A stretch of DNA of 64,000 nucleotides from an uncultured Pseudomonadota bacterium (lineage in GTDB: Bacteria > Pseudomonadota > Gammaproteobacteria > Burkholderiales > Burkholderiaceae_C), in assembly GCA_945952465.1 (NCBI GenBank), contig CAMFIB010000001.1, positions 1,426,001 to 1,490,000 on the forward strand, read 5' to 3'. Positions 21,583 to 34,761 of the stretch are shown here, one piece after another. The position numbers and the translations under genes are program-made. The notes beneath the pieces were generated by a model. That model was not told the origin of the DNA. It made no database searches and worked only from the letters and a program-made list of their open reading frames with translations. How positions within the stretch are numbered: position 1 is the stretch's first letter; each line of letters opens with the position of its first letter.

Positions 21583-21631
21583 GCCCGAAGTTGTAACTTC
21601 AGTGACGCCAAACAGCGAGGAGGAGGTCGCG

Positions 21632-21943
21632 ATGAGTACAAAAGAAAATGCCGCCGTCAGCCAGCTCATGGCCCTGCTCGAGACCCGCTACGCGCTGCGC
21701 GTGCTGTGGGCGCTGCGGGACGGCCATGCCCAGACCTTCCGCCTGCTGCAAGACAGCGTGGGCGGTGTCACGCCCAACACATTGAACACCCGCATCAAGG
21801 AACTGCGCGAGGCCGGCCTGCTGACGCACGGCAGCGACGGCTATGCGGTCACCGCCGGCGGTGCCGACCTGCTGAAGCGCCTCAACGACCTGCAGGCCTT
21901 CGCCACCAAGTGGCAATCGGGCCTGGCCAAGAAGGCCAAGTGA
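21632..21943 (+). CDS. Small winged-helix transcriptional regulator (HxlR/MarR-like)
   Basis: 103 residues, essentially one winged helix-turn-helix: helix ALRVLWAL, then TFRLLQDSVGGVTPNTLNTRIKEL as the helix-turn-helix, and a wing ending GYAVTAGGADLL. HxlR proteins use the same layout, but the usual N-terminal cysteine (CP motif) is missing, so it is not a thiol-sensing member. The ATG at 21632 is supported by the strong GCGAGGAGGAGG Shine-Dalgarno; a GTG at 21602 lies upstream of that site. A large inverted repeat lies just upstream and suggests autoregulation. The target is unknown. Confidence 0.75.
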   Translation: MSTKENAAVSQLMALLETRYALRVLWALRDGHAQTFRLLQDSVGGVTPNTLNTRIKELREAGLLTHGSDGYAVTAGGADLLKRLNDLQAFATKWQSGLAKKAK

Positions 21944-21987
21944 GCCGGGCCGGGGGCACCCGGCTGGCATAATTCCAAGCTTCCCAG

Positions 21988-22008
21988 GCCGCAGTTGTGC
22001 GGCTTTTT
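21988..22008 (+). terminator. Intrinsic terminator between the regulator and fkpB
   Basis: Stem GCCGCA/TGCGGC, loop GTTG, then TTTTTCCTTT. It lies only 27 bases before the FKBP start and just after a TGGCATAAT extended -10-like sequence at about 21966-21974. Confidence 0.7.
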
Positions 22009-22034
22009 CCTTTCAGACCACAGGAACGCTTGCC

Positions 22035-22388
22035 ATGATCACCCTGCCCTCCGGCCTGCAATACGAAGACGTCGTCAGCAACGAGCCGCCCGCCGAGGCG
22101 CAAACCGGCCAGAAGGTCACCGTGCACTACACCGGCTGGCTCTACGAGAACGGCCAACAGGGCACCAAGTTCGACTCCAGCAAAGACCGTGGCGAACCCT
22201 TCAGCTTCAAGCTGGGCGCCGGCCGCGTCATCAAGGGCTGGGACGAAGGCGTGGCCGGCATGAAGGTGGGCGGCAAGCGCACGCTGATCATCCCGCCCGC
22301 ACTCGGCTACGGCGAACGCGGCGCCGGCGGCGTGATCCCGCCGAACGCCACGCTGAAGTTCGACGTCGAGCTGCTCGCGCTGTCCTGA
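22035..22388 (+). CDS. FKBP-type peptidyl-prolyl cis-trans isomerase
   Basis: 117 residues, a single FKBP domain without a signal peptide, so cytoplasmic. The signature [13 protein letters not shown], the FDSS loop, [18 protein letters not shown] and the C-terminal [16 protein letters not shown] contain the conserved aromatic active-site residues. It catalyses proline isomerisation during folding. It stands directly upstream of the grpE-dnaK-dnaJ chaperone genes, but a sigma-32-like promoter separates it from grpE. Its leader contains an intrinsic terminator. Confidence 0.92.
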   Translation: MITLPSGLQYEDVVSNEPPAEAQTGQKVTVHYTGWLYENGQQGTKFDSSKDRGEPFSFKLGAGRVIKGWDEGVAGMKVGGKRTLIIPPALGYGERGAGGVIPPNATLKFDVELLALS

Positions 22389-22455
22389 TTCCGCCGGTGC
22401 CGGCTCCCGGCACCCTCAGCCGCCGCGCTGTAGGCAAATCTGCCCCGAAAACGGC

Positions 22456-22483
22456 CTTGAAAAGGCCGTGGGCGCCCCAAATT
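22456..22483 (+). promoter_or_regulatory. Sigma-32-like heat-shock promoter of grpE
   Basis: The -35 CTTGAAA (22456-22462) and the -10 CCCCAAATT (22475-22483) are separated by 12 bases, close to the E. coli sigma-32 consensus CTTGAAA-N11-16-CCCCATNT. The grpE ATG lies about 30 bases downstream. Confidence 0.75.
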
Positions 22484-22519
22484 CCCCGGTTTGTGACCGT
22501 TTTCCCCGAAGAACCATCC

Positions 22520-23173
22520 ATGCCCAACGATTCCAGCCAGATCCGGCGCGAGCCGACTTTTGACGAAGACATCGGCACGCCGGCCCCCACCGACCCCGCT
22601 TTCGCCGAACTCGCCGAACAGGTGGCTCAGGCCCAGGTCGAGCAGATCCAGGCAACCGCCGAAGCCGACGTGGCCAACGCCGCCGCACTGGCCGCCGCGT
22701 TGCAGGTGAAGGACGACGAGATCGCCGCGTTGAACGCCAAGGCGACCGAACTGAACGACCAGTACCTGCGCGGCCAGGCCGAGGTGCAGAATGCCCGCCG
22801 CCGCGCCGACGAAGAAGTGGCCAAGGCCCGCAAGTTCGCGCTGGAATCCTTCGCCGACAGCCTGCTGCCGGTGCTCGACAGCCTGGAGGCCGGCCTGGGC
22901 ATCAAGGAAGCCACCGCCGAGCAGGTGCGCGAAGGCGCTGAAGCCACGCTGCGCCAGCTCAAGAGCGCGCTGGAGCGCAACAAGGTGATCGCGATCGATC
23001 CCGCGCCGGCTGCCAAGTTCGACCCCCACCAGCACCAGGCCATCAGCATGGTGCCCGCACCGGAAGGCTCCGATCAGGAAGCCAACACCATCGTCACGGT
23101 GCTGCAGAAGGGCTACCTCATCTCCGACCGTGTGCTGCGGCCCGCGCTGGTCACGGTGACGGCCCCGAAATAA
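22520..23173 (+). CDS. grpE: Nucleotide exchange factor GrpE
   Basis: 217 residues. Releases ADP from DnaK. The long N-terminal coiled coil (about residues 30-110, with [19 protein letters not shown]) is followed by the four-helix region and the beta domain that contacts DnaK ([13 protein letters not shown], and the ending [20 protein letters not shown]). The ATG at 22520 was chosen because it follows a sigma-32-like promoter and gives the normal family length. The open frame extends upstream to 21995, but that part is antisense-like and overlaps fkpB. Confidence 0.95.
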   Translation: MPNDSSQIRREPTFDEDIGTPAPTDPAFAELAEQVAQAQVEQIQATAEADVANAAALAAALQVKDDEIAALNAKATELNDQYLRGQAEVQNARRRADEEVAKARKFALESFADSLLPVLDSLEAGLGIKEATAEQVREGAEATLRQLKSALERNKVIAIDPAPAAKFDPHQHQAISMVPAPEGSDQEANTIVTVLQKGYLISDRVLRPALVTVTAPK

Positions 23174-23200
23174 CGGCCGCCGGACTTGAATCCGCACAAC

Positions 23201-23209
23201 TTATCCACA
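23201..23209 (+). promoter_or_regulatory. DnaA-box-like nonamer in the dnaK leader
   Basis: A perfect TTATCCACA (E. coli DnaA box TTATNCACA) lies in the 126-base grpE-dnaK gap. Alone it is not an origin; possibly a chance or regulatory site. A weak sigma-32-like CTTGAAT lies just upstream at 23185. Confidence 0.35.
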
Positions 23210-23299
23210 CGTTGGTAACAACCTATCCGATTCACTCCGGGCGGAAGCAGCCGATAACGGCCTGAGCCCACACACATTGAGACACAGAAGGACAAGACC

Positions 23300-25258
<1,959 letters not shown>

Positions 25259-25285
25259 TGACCCTGCAGCGATGACGCGGCACGG

Positions 25286-25324
25286 CGGGCCAGCGGCGAA
25301 AGCCACCGGCCCGTTTGCCGTTTT
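25286..25324 (+). terminator. Terminator-like hairpin between dnaK and dnaJ
   Basis: CGGGCC...GGC, tetraloop GAAA, GCC...GGCCCG, followed by TTTGCCGTTTT. An internal 3x3 mismatch weakens the stem, so it may only partly stop transcription and lower dnaJ relative to dnaK. Confidence 0.6.
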
Positions 25325-25358
25325 CTGCCCTGCAACCGCCACCTGAACCTGCACGCCC

Positions 25359-26507
25359 ATGGCCAAACGAGACTATTACGAAACGCTAGGCGTTCCCAAG
25401 AACGCCAGCGACGACGAGATCAAGAAGGCGTATCGCAAGCTGGCGATGAAGCACCACCCTGACCGCAACCAGGGTGACGCGGCCAAGCCCGCCGAAGAGA
25501 AATTCAAGGAGGCCAAGGAGGCCTACGAGATGCTGTCGGACCCGCAGAAACGCGCGGCCTACGACCAGCACGGCCATGCGGGGGTCGATCCCAACATGCG
25601 CGGCGGCCCCGGCGCGGAAGGCTTCGGCGGCTTTGCCGAAGCCTTTGGCGACATCTTCGGTGACATCTTCGGCGGCCAGCGCGGCGGCCCCGGCGGCGCG
25701 CAGCAGCGCGGTGGCCGGCAGATCTTCCGCGGCGCCGACCTCAGCTACGCGATGGAGATTTCGCTGGAAGACGCCGCCAACGGCAAGAACGCGCAGATCC
25801 GCATCCCCACCTGGGACAACTGCACCACCTGCAGCGGCACCGGCGCCAAACCCGGCACCAGCGCCAAGACCTGCACCACCTGCCACGGCAGCGGCTCGGT
25901 GCAGATGCGCCAGGGCTTCTTCAGCGTACAGCAGACCTGCCCGCACTGCCGCGGCACCGGCAAGATCATCCCCGACCCGTGCAACACCTGCCACGGCCAG
26001 GGCAAGATCAAGAACAACAAGACGCTGGAAGTGAAGATTCCCGCCGGCATCGACGACGGCATGCGCATCCGCTCCGCCGGCAACGGCGAGCCGGGCAGCA
26101 ACGGCGGCCCGCCGGGCGACCTGTACATCGAGATCCGCCTGAAGAAGCACGACATCTTCGAGCGCGACGGCGACGACCTGCACTGCAGCGTGCCGGTCAG
26201 CATGCCGCGCGCCGCACTCGGCGGCGAGATCGACGTGCCCACGCTGGGCGGCAAGGCCAGCATCGACATCCCCGAGGGCACACAGCACGGCAAGACCTTC
26301 CGCCTGCGCGGCAAGGGCATCAAGGGCGTGCGCGCGAGCTATCCCGGTGACCTGTACTGCCACATCGCCATCGAAACGCCGGTCAAGCTCACCGAACAGC
26401 AGCGCAAGCTGCTGCAGGACCTCGACGAGTCGCTGAAAAGCGGCGGCATGAAGCACAGCCCCAACGAAAAGGGCTGGTTCGACAAGGCCAAGGAATTCTT
26501 CCGCTGA
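25359..26507 (+). CDS. dnaJ: Hsp40 co-chaperone DnaJ
   Basis: 382 residues. Stimulates DnaK ATPase and binds unfolded substrates. The J domain (1-70) has the HPD motif in [10 protein letters not shown] Gly/Phe-rich region ([17 protein letters not shown]) is followed by four zinc repeats ([32 protein letters not shown]) and two C-terminal beta domains. A class I (type A) DnaJ of normal length. It is last in the grpE-dnaK-dnaJ cluster and is followed by a repeat-borne terminator. Confidence 0.97.
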   Translation: MAKRDYYETLGVPKNASDDEIKKAYRKLAMKHHPDRNQGDAAKPAEEKFKEAKEAYEMLSDPQKRAAYDQHGHAGVDPNMRGGPGAEGFGGFAEAFGDIFGDIFGGQRGGPGGAQQRGGRQIFRGADLSYAMEISLEDAANGKNAQIRIPTWDNCTTCSGTGAKPGTSAKTCTTCHGSGSVQMRQGFFSVQQTCPHCRGTGKIIPDPCNTCHGQGKIKNNKTLEVKIPAGIDDGMRIRSAGNGEPGSNGGPPGDLYIEIRLKKHDIFERDGDDLHCSVPVSMPRAALGGEIDVPTLGGKASIDIPEGTQHGKTFRLRGKGIKGVRASYPGDLYCHIAIETPVKLTEQQRKLLQDLDESLKSGGMKHSPNEKGWFDKAKEFFR

Positions 26508-26512
26508 CCTGA

Positions 26513-26578
26513 ATTGCTACGCTTTCAATAGCAACGCCACCAGATTCCGCGCTGACTGGTGGCGTTTTTTCTTTTGAA
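26513..26578 (-). repeat. 70-bp repeat (family 1), intergenic copy downstream of dnaJ
   Basis: On the minus strand it reads CCAGTCAGCGCGGAATCTGG and then GTTGCTATTGAA, closest to the gluQ copy. It carries the 10-bp stem of the dnaJ terminator. Confidence 0.75.
26534..26575 (+). terminator. Intrinsic terminator after dnaJ, built from the repeat
   Basis: A perfect 10-bp stem, ACGCCACCAG/CTGGTGGCGT (26534-26543 and 26556-26565), has a 12-base loop and is followed by TTTTTCTTTT. Confidence 0.85.
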
Positions 26579-26629
26579 GAATTGATCTCAGGCCGTTGCA
26601 GGGCAGCGCGGCGCCCAAACGCGGCCCCG

Positions 26630-27079
26630 TCAGGACTTGCCGGTGGAGCCGTAACCGCCCTCGCCGCGCACGGACGCTTCGGCGAAAGCCTCGACCACGT
26701 TGAACTGCGCCTGCACCACCGGCACCACCACCAGTTGCGCCAGCCGCTCCATGGGCTGCAGCGTGAAGGCCACGTCGCTCCGGTTCCAGGCGCTCACCAT
26801 CAGTTGGCCCTGGTAGTCGGAGTCGATCAGGCCGACCAGATTGCCCAGCACGATGCCGTGTTTGTGGCCCAGCCCGGAGCGCGGCAGGATCAACGCGGCA
26901 TAGCCCGGGTCTGCGATGTGGATCGCGATGCCGGTCGGCACCAGTTGCCAGGCGTTGGGCGCGAGTTCGAGCGGCGCGTCGAGGCAGGCCCGCAGGTCCA
27001 GGCCGGCGCTGCCGGGGGTGGCGTAGGCGGGCAGTTGCGCGGCCATGCGCGCGTCGAGAATCTTGACGTCGATGTTCAC
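26630..27079 (-). CDS. dut: Deoxyuridine 5'-triphosphate nucleotidohydrolase (dUTPase)
   Basis: 149 residues. Hydrolyses dUTP to dUMP and pyrophosphate, keeping uracil out of DNA and feeding dTMP synthesis. All five trimeric-dUTPase motifs are present: [36 protein letters not shown] and the C-terminal arm GEGGYGSTG. It starts with a GTG at 27079, overlapping the stop of the upstream hypothetical gene by four bases, so translation is probably coupled. It is the last gene of the coaBC-hypothetical-dut unit. Confidence 0.96.
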   Translation of the reverse strand: MNIDVKILDARMAAQLPAYATPGSAGLDLRACLDAPLELAPNAWQLVPTGIAIHIADPGYAALILPRSGLGHKHGIVLGNLVGLIDSDYQGQLMVSAWNRSDVAFTLQPMERLAQLVVVPVVQAQFNVVEAFAEASVRGEGGYGSTGKS

Positions 27080-27633
27080 TTGCGTTGTTGCCGGGCGGCT
27101 TCGGCCGCCGCCCGTTCCAGTTGGGTTTTCCACTGCGCCAGGGCTTCCGGCCGCAGGTTGTTCTTGATCTTGAAGAAGAGCCAGATCCCGCCGCCGATCA
27201 CGGCCACCGGAACCAGCCCCTCCAGTTCGGGCATGAAGCTCGACGCAATGCCCAGCCCGAACCAGACGGCCACCATCCACACCACCGCCTTCACGATGCC
27301 CTCGCCGTCGTTCAGGCCCGACAGCAGGCCGGCTGGGTTGAACGGTGCGGGCATCGCACCCGGCGCGTCTGCCGCGTCGGGCGCGGCACTGGGCGGCGGC
27401 GCGCGGTAAGTGGCCGGCACCGCCCCTGTCGCTGGAGGCTTGCGGCTGGCATTCACCCGCGTCGGTGCGGTGGCCGGCCCGCGCGGCGGTGCGCCGGCGG
27501 GCGCCGTGCGCGGCGCGGCCTGGCCGACCGGCTGCATGGTACCGACACGGCTGACCAAAGCCGACTCGGCCATCAACCGCTCGACGTATGTGACGTAGTC
27601 GCCGTTCGGCGGCGTGTCGTTCGTGAGTTTCAT
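27076..27633 (-). CDS. Hypothetical membrane protein between coaBC and dut
   Basis: 185 residues, function not recognised. The N-terminal 95 or so residues are Pro/Ala-rich and probably disordered. Two hydrophobic segments follow ([17 protein letters not shown] and [16 protein letters not shown]), with a basic helical tail ending RQQRK. This suggests a small inner-membrane protein with a long cytoplasmic N-terminus. Its start overlaps the coaBC stop and its stop overlaps the dut start, each by four bases, so all three genes are likely translated from one mRNA. Confidence 0.7.
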   Translation of the reverse strand: MKLTNDTPPNGDYVTYVERLMAESALVSRVGTMQPVGQAAPRTAPAGAPPRGPATAPTRVNASRKPPATGAVPATYRAPPPSAAPDAADAPGAMPAPFNPAGLLSGLNDGEGIVKAVVWMVAVWFGLGIASSFMPELEGLVPVAVIGGGIWLFFKIKNNLRPEALAQWKTQLERAAAEAARQQRK

Positions 27634-28880
27634 CGCGCCACCCCCTCTGCGTGAGGCCGGTCGAGCCGCGCCGCGATATCGGCGACGAGTTGCCGCGCGA
27701 GCGCGAGCTTGGAGGCGCGCGGCAGTTCGCGGCTGCCGTGCGCGTCGACCAGCACCAGCGCATTGTCGTCCTGGCCGAAGGTATCTGGGCCGATGTTCCC
27801 CACCAGCAGCGGGACTTTCTTGCGCGCGCGCTTGGCCTGCGCATGGGCCAGCAGATCATGGCTCTCGGCCGCGAAGCCGACGCAGTACAGCTCGCCTTGC
27901 ACGGCCTGCGGCGTGGCCGCGACGGTGGCAAGGATGTCTGGGTTCTCCACGAATTCGAGTTGCGGCAAGGCGCCGTCGTCCTGCTTCTTGATCTTCTCGG
28001 TCTTCACCTCGGCCGGCCGCCAGTCGGCCACCGCCGCCGTGGCGACGAACACGCCACGCGCCGGCAGATGCGCCTGCGTCGCGTCCAGCATCTCGCGGGC
28101 CGAGCGCACGTCGACACGGGTCACGCCGCGCGGCGTCGGCAGGGCCACCGGCCCGGCCACCAGCGTCACCGCAGCGCCCGCCTCGCGCGCCGCCCGGGCA
28201 ATCGCGAAACCCATCTTGCCGCTGGAGCGGTTGGTGAGTCCGCGCACCGGGTCGATTGCCTCGAAAGTGGGGCCGGCGGTGACCAGCACCTGCCGGCCGG
28301 CCAGCGGCTTGGGCTGGAAAAAGGCGATCAAATCGTCGAGCAGTTCCGGCGGCTCCAGCATGCGGCCGTCGCCGGTTTCACCGCAAGCCTGGAAGCCGGA
28401 CCCGACGCCGAGGATGGTGGCCCCGTCAGCCGCGAGCTGCGCCATGTTGCGCTGAGTGGCCGGATGCGCCCACATCTCGCGGTTCATCGCCGGCGCCAAC
28501 AGCAGCGGCACCGTGGCGATCGGCCGCGCCAGGCACATGAGGCTCAGCAGGTCGTCCGCCCGTCCGTGCAGCAGCTTGGCCATGAAGTCGGCGCTGCACG
28601 GCGCGACGACGATTGCGTCCGCTTCGCGCGACAGGTTGATGTGCGGCATGCCGTTGGCCTCGCGCGCGTCGAAACCCGACACATCGTGCGAGCCGTACAC
28701 CGTGCGGTTCGACAGCGCCTGCATCGTCACCGGCGTGATGAACTGTTCGGCCGCCGCCGTCATCACCACCTGTACCGTCGCCCCCTCGCGGGTCATCGCC
28801 CGGCACAGCTCCGCTGCCTTGTAACAGGCGATGCCGCCCGAAAGCCCGAGGACGATGTGTTTGCCGACGAGATCACTCAT
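27630..28880 (-). CDS. coaBC: Bifunctional phosphopantothenoylcysteine decarboxylase/phosphopantothenate-cysteine ligase
   Basis: 416 residues. Carries out two consecutive steps of coenzyme A synthesis. The N-terminal CoaC flavoprotein domain has [15 protein letters not shown] and the substrate-binding PAMNREMW (about residue 125). The C-terminal CoaB domain starts near residue 190 with [15 protein letters not shown] and contains [12 protein letters not shown] and AAVADWRP. The length is normal. TACATT lies 7 bases before the ATG, with no Shine-Dalgarno. It diverges from pyrG. Confidence 0.96.
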   Translation of the reverse strand: MSDLVGKHIVLGLSGGIACYKAAELCRAMTREGATVQVVMTAAAEQFITPVTMQALSNRTVYGSHDVSGFDAREANGMPHINLSREADAIVVAPCSADFMAKLLHGRADDLLSLMCLARPIATVPLLLAPAMNREMWAHPATQRNMAQLAADGATILGVGSGFQACGETGDGRMLEPPELLDDLIAFFQPKPLAGRQVLVTAGPTFEAIDPVRGLTNRSSGKMGFAIARAAREAGAAVTLVAGPVALPTPRGVTRVDVRSAREMLDATQAHLPARGVFVATAAVADWRPAEVKTEKIKKQDDGALPQLEFVENPDILATVAATPQAVQGELYCVGFAAESHDLLAHAQAKRARKKVPLLVGNIGPDTFGQDDNALVLVDAHGSRELPRASKLALARQLVADIAARLDRPHAEGVAR

Positions 28881-28887
28881 GCGCGGG

Positions 28888-28893
28888 AATGTA
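28888..28893 (-). promoter_or_regulatory. -10-like hexamer TACATT of coaBC
   Basis: TACATT on the minus strand ends 7 bases before the coaBC start codon. It is only 14 bases from the divergent pyrG -10 at 28908. Confidence 0.45.
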
Positions 28894-28907
28894 TCAGGCC
28901 CGACCTT

Positions 28908-28913
28908 TATAAT
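28908..28913 (+). promoter_or_regulatory. -10 hexamer TATAAT of pyrG
   Basis: A consensus TATAAT lies 41 bases before the pyrG ATG, in the 74-base gap that separates pyrG from divergent coaBC. No clear -35. Confidence 0.5.
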
Positions 28914-28948
28914 CTCCGTTTACCACCTCCACGGGATTGCCTCCCTAG

Positions 28949-30603
<1,655 letters not shown>

Positions 30604-30604
<1 letters not shown>

Positions 30605-31461
30605 TGAAGCTCTGCGGCTTCGAGATCGGCCTCGACCAACCGTTTTTCCTCATCGCGGGCCCTTGCGTCGTCGAGTCCGAGCAGTTGCAGCTCGACACCG
30701 CCGGCACCTTGAAGGAAATCACGGCCGAGCTCGGCATTCCGTTCATCTTCAAGAGCAGCTTCGACAAGGCCAACCGCTCGTCGGGCACCAGTTTCCGCGG
30801 TCCCGGCCGTGAGAACGGCCTGGCGGTGTTGGCCAAGGTCAAGCGCGAGCTGGGCCTGCCGGTGCTGACCGACGTGCACACCGAAGACGACATCACCGAG
30901 GCCGCCAAGGTGGTCGATGTGCTGCAGACACCCGCCTTTCTGTGCCGCCAGACCGACTTCATCCGCGCCGTTGCGCAGTCGGGCAAGCCGGTCAACATCA
31001 AGAAGGGCCAGTTCCTCGCCCCCGGCGACATGAAGAACGTGATCGACAAGGCCCGCGCCGCCGCGCGCGAGAAGGGCCTGCCCGACGACGTTTTCATGGC
31101 CTGCGAACGCGGCGCCAGCTTTGGCTACAACAACCTCGTGTCCGACATGCGCAGCCTTGCGATCATGCGCGAAACCGGCGCGCCGGTGGTGTTCGACGCC
31201 ACCCACAGCGTGCAATTGCCCGGCGGCCAGGGCACCAGCTCCGGCGGCCAGCGCGAGATGGTGCCGGTGCTGGCGCGCGCGGCGGTGGCGGTGGGCGTGG
31301 CCGGCCTGTTCATGGAAACCCACCCGGACCCGAAGAACGCGCTGAGCGACGGCCCCAACGCGGTGCCGCTGAAACACATGAAGGCGCTGCTCGAGACACT
31401 GCTCACACTCGACGCGGTGACCAAAAAGAACGGCTACCTGGAAACGGCCTTTCAAGCCTGA
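30604..31461 (+). CDS. kdsA: 3-deoxy-8-phosphooctulonate synthase (KDO-8-P synthase)
   Basis: 285 residues. Condenses phosphoenolpyruvate with arabinose-5-phosphate in KDO/lipopolysaccharide synthesis. Recognised by [13 protein letters not shown], the [12 protein letters not shown] block, DVHTEDD, the [11 protein letters not shown] motif and [14 protein letters not shown]. The ATG at 30604 overlaps the pyrG stop by one base, and the frame's upstream extension lies inside pyrG. The order pyrG-kdsA-eno-ftsB is common in proteobacteria. Confidence 0.97.
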
Positions 31462-31487
31462 CGCGCGGAACGAGGAGCGCCCGACAC

Positions 31488-31778
31488 ATGCCCAGTGGAT
31501 ACGTCATCATCAACGTCACCGTGACCAACGCGGCGCAGTACGACGAGTACAAGAAGTGGTCCAGCCTGGCGATGCAGGCGCACGGCGCAGAGGTCTGCGT
31601 GCGCGGCGGCCCGCTCGAGGTGATCGAGGGCGACTGGTTTCCAGACCGCATGGTGGTGCTCAAGTTCCCCTCCTACGGCGCGGCCATCGCGTTCGCGTCG
31701 TCTCCCGAATACGAACGCGCCCGCCAATCGCGGCAGGGCGCGGCCATCATGCGCATGGTGGCGGTCGAAGGCCTCTGA
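31488..31778 (+). CDS. DUF1330 family protein (ABM-type ferredoxin-like fold)
   Basis: 96 residues, cytoplasmic. YVIINVTVTNAAQYDEYKKW is a typical DUF1330 first strand and helix, followed by LEVIEGDWFPDRMVVLKFPS and FASSPEYERARQSR. The family has a dimeric alpha/beta-barrel fold; its biological role is not established. The ATG at 31488 has GAGGAGC upstream. It sits between kdsA (26-base gap) and eno (54-base gap) and is probably transcribed with them. Confidence 0.82.
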   Translation: MPSGYVIINVTVTNAAQYDEYKKWSSLAMQAHGAEVCVRGGPLEVIEGDWFPDRMVVLKFPSYGAAIAFASSPEYERARQSRQGAAIMRMVAVEGL

Positions 31779-33116
<1,338 letters not shown>

Positions 33117-33138
33117 CCCGACCGCCCTCGCCCCTCGC

Positions 33139-33414
33139 ATGAACCCGCGTATCGTTCCTGCGGTGCTGCTGGTTCTGCTGGTGGTGCTGCACGTTCAGTT
33201 GTGGTGGGGGCGCGGCAGCGTCACCCACGTCAGCGACCTGCAGCAGCGAATCGAAACGCAGAAGGAAAAGAACGCCGAAGCCAAGCTCGCCAACGAGCGG
33301 TTGGCTTCCGAGGTGCGCGACCTGAAGGAAGGGCTGGAGATGGTCGAGGAAAAGGCCCGCCTCGAATTGGGCATGGTCAAGCCCAACGAGATCTACGTGC
33401 AGATCTCGAAATGA
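33139..33414 (+). CDS. ftsB: Cell division protein FtsB
   Basis: 91 residues. A short cytoplasmic N-terminus, one transmembrane helix (IVPAVLLVLLVVLHVQLWW) and a periplasmic coiled coil (DLQQRIETQKEKNAEAKLAN...). It bridges FtsL and FtsQ in the divisome. Position right after eno is the usual context. A G-rich repeat copy begins at its stop codon. Confidence 0.92.
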   Translation: MNPRIVPAVLLVLLVVLHVQLWWGRGSVTHVSDLQQRIETQKEKNAEAKLANERLASEVRDLKEGLEMVEEKARLELGMVKPNEIYVQISK

Positions 33415-33495
33415 GGCCCCACGCTTCCCACTGCGTGTGGTTCGCTGCCCCCCCAAGGGGGCTGTTCCGCCTTGGGAGCGGCCCGGCGGCGGAAC
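33414..33495 (-). repeat. G-rich dispersed repeat (family 2), inverted copy between ftsB and pnuC
   Basis: It reads CCCCACGCTTCCCACTGCGT, then CCCCCCAAGGGGG and CCGCCTTGGGAGCGGCCCGG on the plus strand: the reverse complement of the mdtA-mdtB copies. It fills nearly the whole 91-base intergenic gap. Confidence 0.8.
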
Positions 33496-33505
33496 GGTCG
33501 GCTGA

Positions 33506-34123
33506 TTGACGTTACCTGATTCGCTGTTCGCCGAAGCCTTCACGCTGTGGGGCGCGCCGACCACCTGGCTGGAAGTGGTGGCTTTCGTGCTGGCGTTGTG
33601 GATGGTGTTCTTCAACATCCGGGAGCGGCATTGGGGCTGGCCGCTGGCCATTGCCAGTTCCGTCCTTTACGGCCTGCTGTTCTGGCGCAACCGCCTGTAC
33701 GGCGATGCGGCGCTGCAGGCGTTCTTCGTCGTGGTGGCCGCGTGGGGCTGGGCCCAGTGGCTGCGTGGCGTGCGCGGCGACGGCGAGCCGTTGCGGGTGG
33801 CGCGGCTCGACGCGCGGGGCCGTCTGGCCACACTCGCCGCCTGCGCGCTGCTGTGGCCGCTCACCGGCCTCTTCCTGAAAACCTTCACCGACACAGACGT
33901 GCCCTGGTGGGACGCCTTCCCCACCGCCGTCAGCGTGGTCGGGCAGTTTCTGCTGGGCCGCAAATACCTCGAGAACTGGCTGGCCTGGCTTGCGGTGAAC
34001 GTGGTCAGCGTGGGCCTGTTCGCCTACAAAGGGCTGTGGCTGACGGTGCTGCTGTATGCGCTGTTCGTCGTGCTCAGTGGGGTCGGCTGGCGGGCCTGGC
34101 GGCGCAAGCTCGCCGCGGCATGA
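33506..34123 (+). CDS. pnuC: PnuC-type nicotinamide riboside/nicotinamide mononucleotide transporter
   Basis: 205 residues, about seven membrane segments. The PnuC block NIRERHWGWPLAIASSVLYGLLFW, then GDAALQAFFVVVAAWGWAQW, LLGRKYLENWLAW and the final VLLYALFVVLSGVGW are characteristic. It imports nicotinamide riboside by facilitated diffusion driven by the downstream kinase. The TTG at 33506 is the first possible start after an in-frame TGA and follows a family-2 repeat. It overlaps the kinase by four bases (ATGA), so the two are coupled. Confidence 0.85.
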   Translation: MTLPDSLFAEAFTLWGAPTTWLEVVAFVLALWMVFFNIRERHWGWPLAIASSVLYGLLFWRNRLYGDAALQAFFVVVAAWGWAQWLRGVRGDGEPLRVARLDARGRLATLAACALLWPLTGLFLKTFTDTDVPWWDAFPTAVSVVGQFLLGRKYLENWLAWLAVNVVSVGLFAYKGLWLTVLLYALFVVLSGVGWRAWRRKLAAA

Positions 34124-34761
34124 GCGCCCCGCCCTTCCGCGTCGCGCTGCTCGGCGCCGAAAGCACCGGCAAGACCGCGCTGGCAGCCTCGCTGGCGGCC
34201 GCCTGGCGGTCGGCCGGTGGCACGGCGGCGGTGGTTCACGAGGTGCTGCGCCACTGGTGCCATGAACGCGGCCGGGTGCCACGACCTGACGAACAGGTCG
34301 GCATCGCCACCGCGCAGGCCACCCAGGTGGAAGCCGCCGGCGGCGTGGAGCTGGTGATTGCCGACACCACGCCGTTGATGGTCGCCATCTACAGCGACCT
34401 GCTGTTCAACGACCGTTCGCTCTACCCCGCCGCGCTGGCCCACCACCGCATCTACGGCGCCACGCTGCTGATGGCGCTCGACCTGCCCTGGGTGGCCGAC
34501 GGCTTCATCCGCGACGGCGCCCATGTGCGCGCGCCGGTCGACGCCCGCATCCGCGCCGCGCTCGACGGGGCCGGCGTTGCCTATTCGGTGGTGTTCGGCC
34601 AGGGCGACGCGCGCACGGAGCGGGCGCTGGCCACCGTGCGGCGGGCCATGCAGGGCCCCGCGACGGGCGACGGCATGGCCGCCTGGACCTGCGCGGAATG
34701 CGGCGACGCCGGCTGCGAGCACCGGCTGTTCAGCCGGCTCCTGAAAAGCCGCGCCACCTAG
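34120..34761 (+). CDS. Nicotinamide-riboside-kinase-like ATPase (NadR kinase domain)
   Basis: 213 residues. The P-loop GAESTGKT (12-19) and the NadR-type AAA_28 architecture, with VIADTTPLMVAIYSDLLFND and LDLPWVADGFIRDG, match the kinase domain of NadR. The N-terminal repressor and NMN-adenylyltransferase domains of NadR are absent. It probably phosphorylates nicotinamide riboside brought in by PnuC, trapping it in the cell. A cysteine cluster near the C-terminus (WTCAECGDAGCEH) is reminiscent of a zinc site. Function is inferred from family and gene pairing. Confidence 0.82.
   Translation: MSAPPFRVALLGAESTGKTALAASLAAAWRSAGGTAAVVHEVLRHWCHERGRVPRPDEQVGIATAQATQVEAAGGVELVIADTTPLMVAIYSDLLFNDRSLYPAALAHHRIYGATLLMALDLPWVADGFIRDGAHVRAPVDARIRAALDGAGVAYSVVFGQGDARTERALATVRRAMQGPATGDGMAAWTCAECGDAGCEHRLFSRLLKSRAT

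Noticed and set aside
23201..23209. Replication origin
   Set aside because: A single DnaA box in a chaperone operon without AT-rich repeats, dnaA or dnaN.
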